A stretch of DNA of 64,000 nt from Emydura subglobosa. Its lineage: Eukaryota > Chordata > Testudines > Chelidae. Positions 61,291 through 64,000 of this stretch are shown here, piece by piece. The position numbers and the translations under genes were made by a program. The notes beneath the pieces were generated by a model. That model worked only from the letters and a program-made list of their open reading frames with translations. It was not told the origin of the DNA and ran no database searches. Location: contig ML679989.1 of the NCBI GenBank assembly GCA_007922225.1, positions 17,611,974 through 17,675,973 on the forward strand, in the 5' to 3' direction. Every line of letters begins with the position of its first letter. Position 1 is the first letter of the stretch.

Positions 61291-61562
61291 GCTATCCCAT
61301 AGTGCCCCAGCAGAGGCAGAGAAAGGAGTGCTGGGCAGACACCTTGAGGCAGCCCCATCAGCATGTGGAGCAGTGTACTCTGGGATGCCTTACCACACGA
61401 GGCAGCTGAGAAGGAGGAAGACTGGCCAAACCAGCTGTGCAGACATAGATAGGAGGTCCCATCTACATACAAACAAAGTGCTGAACCAGTTACAGGCAAA
61501 TATCCACGTGCCAGCATAGGCCCTTGGCAGGGGAGAAACATGGTTATCTACAATGTTATGGA

Positions 61563-61835
61563 AGCCAGGTCTACTCTATAGACTTCTGCCTGCATAGACC
61601 TCAGTCAGAGGTGTGCTGAGGTGTGATCCCTGACCGACAACTGTGCTGAACCTCTAGTTTAGATGCAGTTATGCCAGAAAAATCGCTTTTACCAGTTGAG
61701 TTAGTTTTGCTCAGGGTGTGGGTGTGTGGTTTTACTTTACCGGCACAAAGCACAGCTTTACCAGGCTAGCTGCATCCATATTAGGAGTGCTCTGCCAGTC
61801 TATTCTAGTAAAGCGCTCCTAGAGTAGGCTTAGCC
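61563..61835. mobile_element. hAT-like MITE
   Basis: The ends 'ccaggtctactct' and 'agagtaggcttagcc' are imperfect inverted repeats. The interior, with 'tatgccagaaaaatcgctt' and 'ttaccggcacaaagcac', resembles the element at 14094-14340. It is non-coding. Confidence 0.6.
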
Positions 61836-61859
61836 AGTGAGTATGAAGGACAGAAATTA

Positions 61860-62100
61860 GAGAGAGGCAGGCTAGTCTAGTAGTTAGGGCACTAGCCCAG
61901 GGCATGGGAGACTTGGATTGAAATCTCTACTCTGCAACAAGACAGTGATCTTGAACAAATCACTTAGCCTATCTGTGCCTTAGTTCCCCATTTGTAAAAT
62001 GGAGATAATAACCCTGCTGTGCCTTAGGGGCTGTTGTAAGGCGGTAAAGACTGAGAGGTGCTGCTCAGATGCTACCGCAATAGGGGAAGTACCTAAGTCA
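61860..62100 (+). repeat. MIR-like SINE
   Basis: It has 'gtctagtagttagggcac', 'gggagacttggattgaaat', 'cttagttccccatttgt' and 'aaaatggagataataac', the full order of a MIR copy. It lies in ENTPD intron 2. Confidence 0.7.
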
Positions 62101-63136
62101 TTAGATAAACTGTGTGATCTGTGAACACAAACTATGTTCAGATCCATCCATGCCACTAGCTGTTTACAAGATGGGTTAAATTTGTAATGTAGATAGACAT
62201 AAAACTGACTGTGGATGGTTTTTCATATCAAATGAAGACGTTGTTTCTAACTGCTGGTTCTGCGAACTCCTCCAAGGATTTGAAAATCCATCTTCGATTC
62301 TTCTGCCTCTTACACCACTGTCTGTGGAAAACAATTCTGTAATTCAAACGATATTTAGCTGACAATTTTGTTGGTGATGTACAAGGTGGATTAGAATCCA
62401 CCTTGCTCTCCCATAGCTGCTTTGGTTCTGGGGCTAGCAGTAGGACTGAAAACTTATGAATAAAACAAACAGATTTGATCATAGACACACAAGGGCAGCA
62501 GTAGTCACTCCATATTTGCACTGTTTCCATTTTAAGCCTGATTTTGGTCCCCCTATAAAATCTGTAAACAATGGTTGATTGGATTAAAGATTTAGTAGAT
62601 TAGGCTTTAGGCCTTGATAGAATTTTTCTACCAAAGTTTAAGGGAATTGAGCAAGGGGCACCTGAATTATAATATCCTAACAGTGGAGATGTTTAATAGA
62701 GTCCAGAAAGTCTAACATTTTTGTGTGACACTCTGTAGAAAAGAGAAATTGGAAAGAATAAGATAATGTAGTTTACTGGATTCAACTTCTCAAGATCTAA
62801 TGTACAGGATCTAATGTAATCTAAAGATTAGCTGATTACATTTAAACTATGATCTGCCCAGAATTGCTTTATGCTGTTGCAAGTAGCTTTCACCCAAAGT
62901 TCTTTTTTCTGGTCCCAACTTTAACAAGTCTGTTATGAAATGATGGGAACTACACAGTAGTGCTGTGTCTGCTTGGAATTACTGATGACAACACTATATT
63001 TGTGGGGGACCTGAGTTCTGGGAAACACCCATCTGTTGAAACCTGCAAGAAAGAATTCATTAACTACCTTAAACATATATGCCTGATGAATACACGGAGG
63101 AAGCTACTAAACTGTTTATAGACTGGGACTCAGATA

Positions 63137-63496
63137 GGCCCTGATTCAGGAAAGCACTTAAACTCACACACAAGAACTAATAGCTTTCAGGAGGTCTATG
63201 AGTCCCACAACAGTTAGTCTTGTCTCCACTATTGTCAAATGTGCTAATAGAAAATACATCAGGCTAGAGATTTCCCCGCCTCTGCCACCGACTCACTGTG
63301 ATAGTCATCTGACCCACTTACAACCAACGCAGTTGCATGGTGTCCACACAGCAACTTTTTTCACCACACAGCCATGTGCTGTCACTGAGCTTGATCTTTT
63401 GCATTTGCTTTGGTCCTGAACTGTGGTTATCTCAGTGCAAAACTGGGAAAATCTGAAAAGTTTAACTTTAAGCACATACTTTCCTGAACTGGGGCC
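63137..63496. mobile_element. Palindromic element interrupted by dispersed repeat copy 2
   Basis: The left end 'ggccctgattcaggaaag' (63137) and the right end 'ctttcctgaactggggcc' (to 63496) are inverted complements with a few mismatches. Between them lies the 158-bp dispersed repeat (63301-63458), also present at 61134. It seems that the repeat was inserted into a small MITE. Confidence 0.6.
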
Positions 63497-64000
63497 ATAC
63501 TCAGATTGACTTCAGTGGCCATACGTCAGATCCCACATGACAATCCATTGTTTTAGCTAGTACTGTATAATTCTAAAGAAGGTACACCACATTATGCTTA
63601 ACAATATATTAATTGTTACACTGTTTAGGCCTGTGTGGCATTCAATAGTCATGTTAAATTAGGTGGGTTATTTGTAGCTCTGGCTGTTTAATTCAAAGAA
63701 ATTTTGTTATAAATATTTTAATGAAAAGAATATGAAAAAAGAAGACATTTGGCAGCAACCACAATTATCTGGTTATCTCAGCATTACCGGCCTCAAGCAT
63801 TCAAAAATCAAGAGCCTGGGCCCAAAAAATCATTCCATTTTTTAAAATAACAACTTGAGTTCTTTTTATTTGTCTTCTGGTGTTGTAGCCTTTCGGAGGT
63901 CACATTTTCAAGCTTTTCTCCACAACCATGTGGGCCAAAACCTTACTTTTTCACAATGAAAGCTGAGATTACCACACAATCACATTCCTCCAGGAGCTGG

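Overview
The window is nuclear DNA of a reptile, most likely a turtle. It carries split vertebrate genes with long AT-rich introns. The repeat load is that of Testudines: CR1 LINEs ending in ATTCTATG-type tails, a DIRS-type tyrosine-recombinase retrotransposon, an L1-clade fragment, MIR-like SINEs, a probable tRNA-Lys-type SINE, and many small palindromic DNA transposons with 'GTCTACACT' or 'GGCCCTGATTCAG' ends. No CRISPR, operon or bacterial feature is present. All calls were made by reading the sequence by eye.

Layout. Positions 1-12338 hold repeats and unassigned sequence, with no gene I can defend. A possible minus-strand exon with a signal-peptide-like segment lies at 12339-12574. A GC-rich island at 15400-15950 probably is the promoter and untranslated first exon of a plus-strand gene. 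Its six coding exons (18737-28008) join with matching phase at every junction and encode about 587 residues. I do not recognise this protein; it is the main unknown in the window. The polyadenylation signal is at 28586. Positions 28612-34025 are intergenic.

Thirteen minus-strand exons (47771 down to 34026) form a complete NELFB (COBRA1) gene of 577 residues, the B subunit of the negative elongation factor that holds RNA polymerase II in promoter-proximal pausing. Its CpG-rich promoter lies at 47772-48150. Between this promoter and the next gene lie a CR1 copy inserted into another CR1 copy and an RTE-like fragment. The first two coding exons of an ecto-nucleoside triphosphate diphosphohydrolase (ENTPD2-like) start at 52118 on the plus strand; the rest of that gene lies beyond the right edge. 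Its 7.7 kb first intron is filled with repeats.

The unknown gene and NELFB converge, while NELFB and ENTPD are divergent and about 4.3 kb apart. Nothing suggests that the three genes act in one pathway. In human, NELFB and the ENTPD2/ENTPD8 genes all lie on 9q34.3, so the neighbourhood is broadly conserved. The assembly has one 10-N gap (23464-23473) flanked by identical 47-base copies, which looks like an unmerged overlap.
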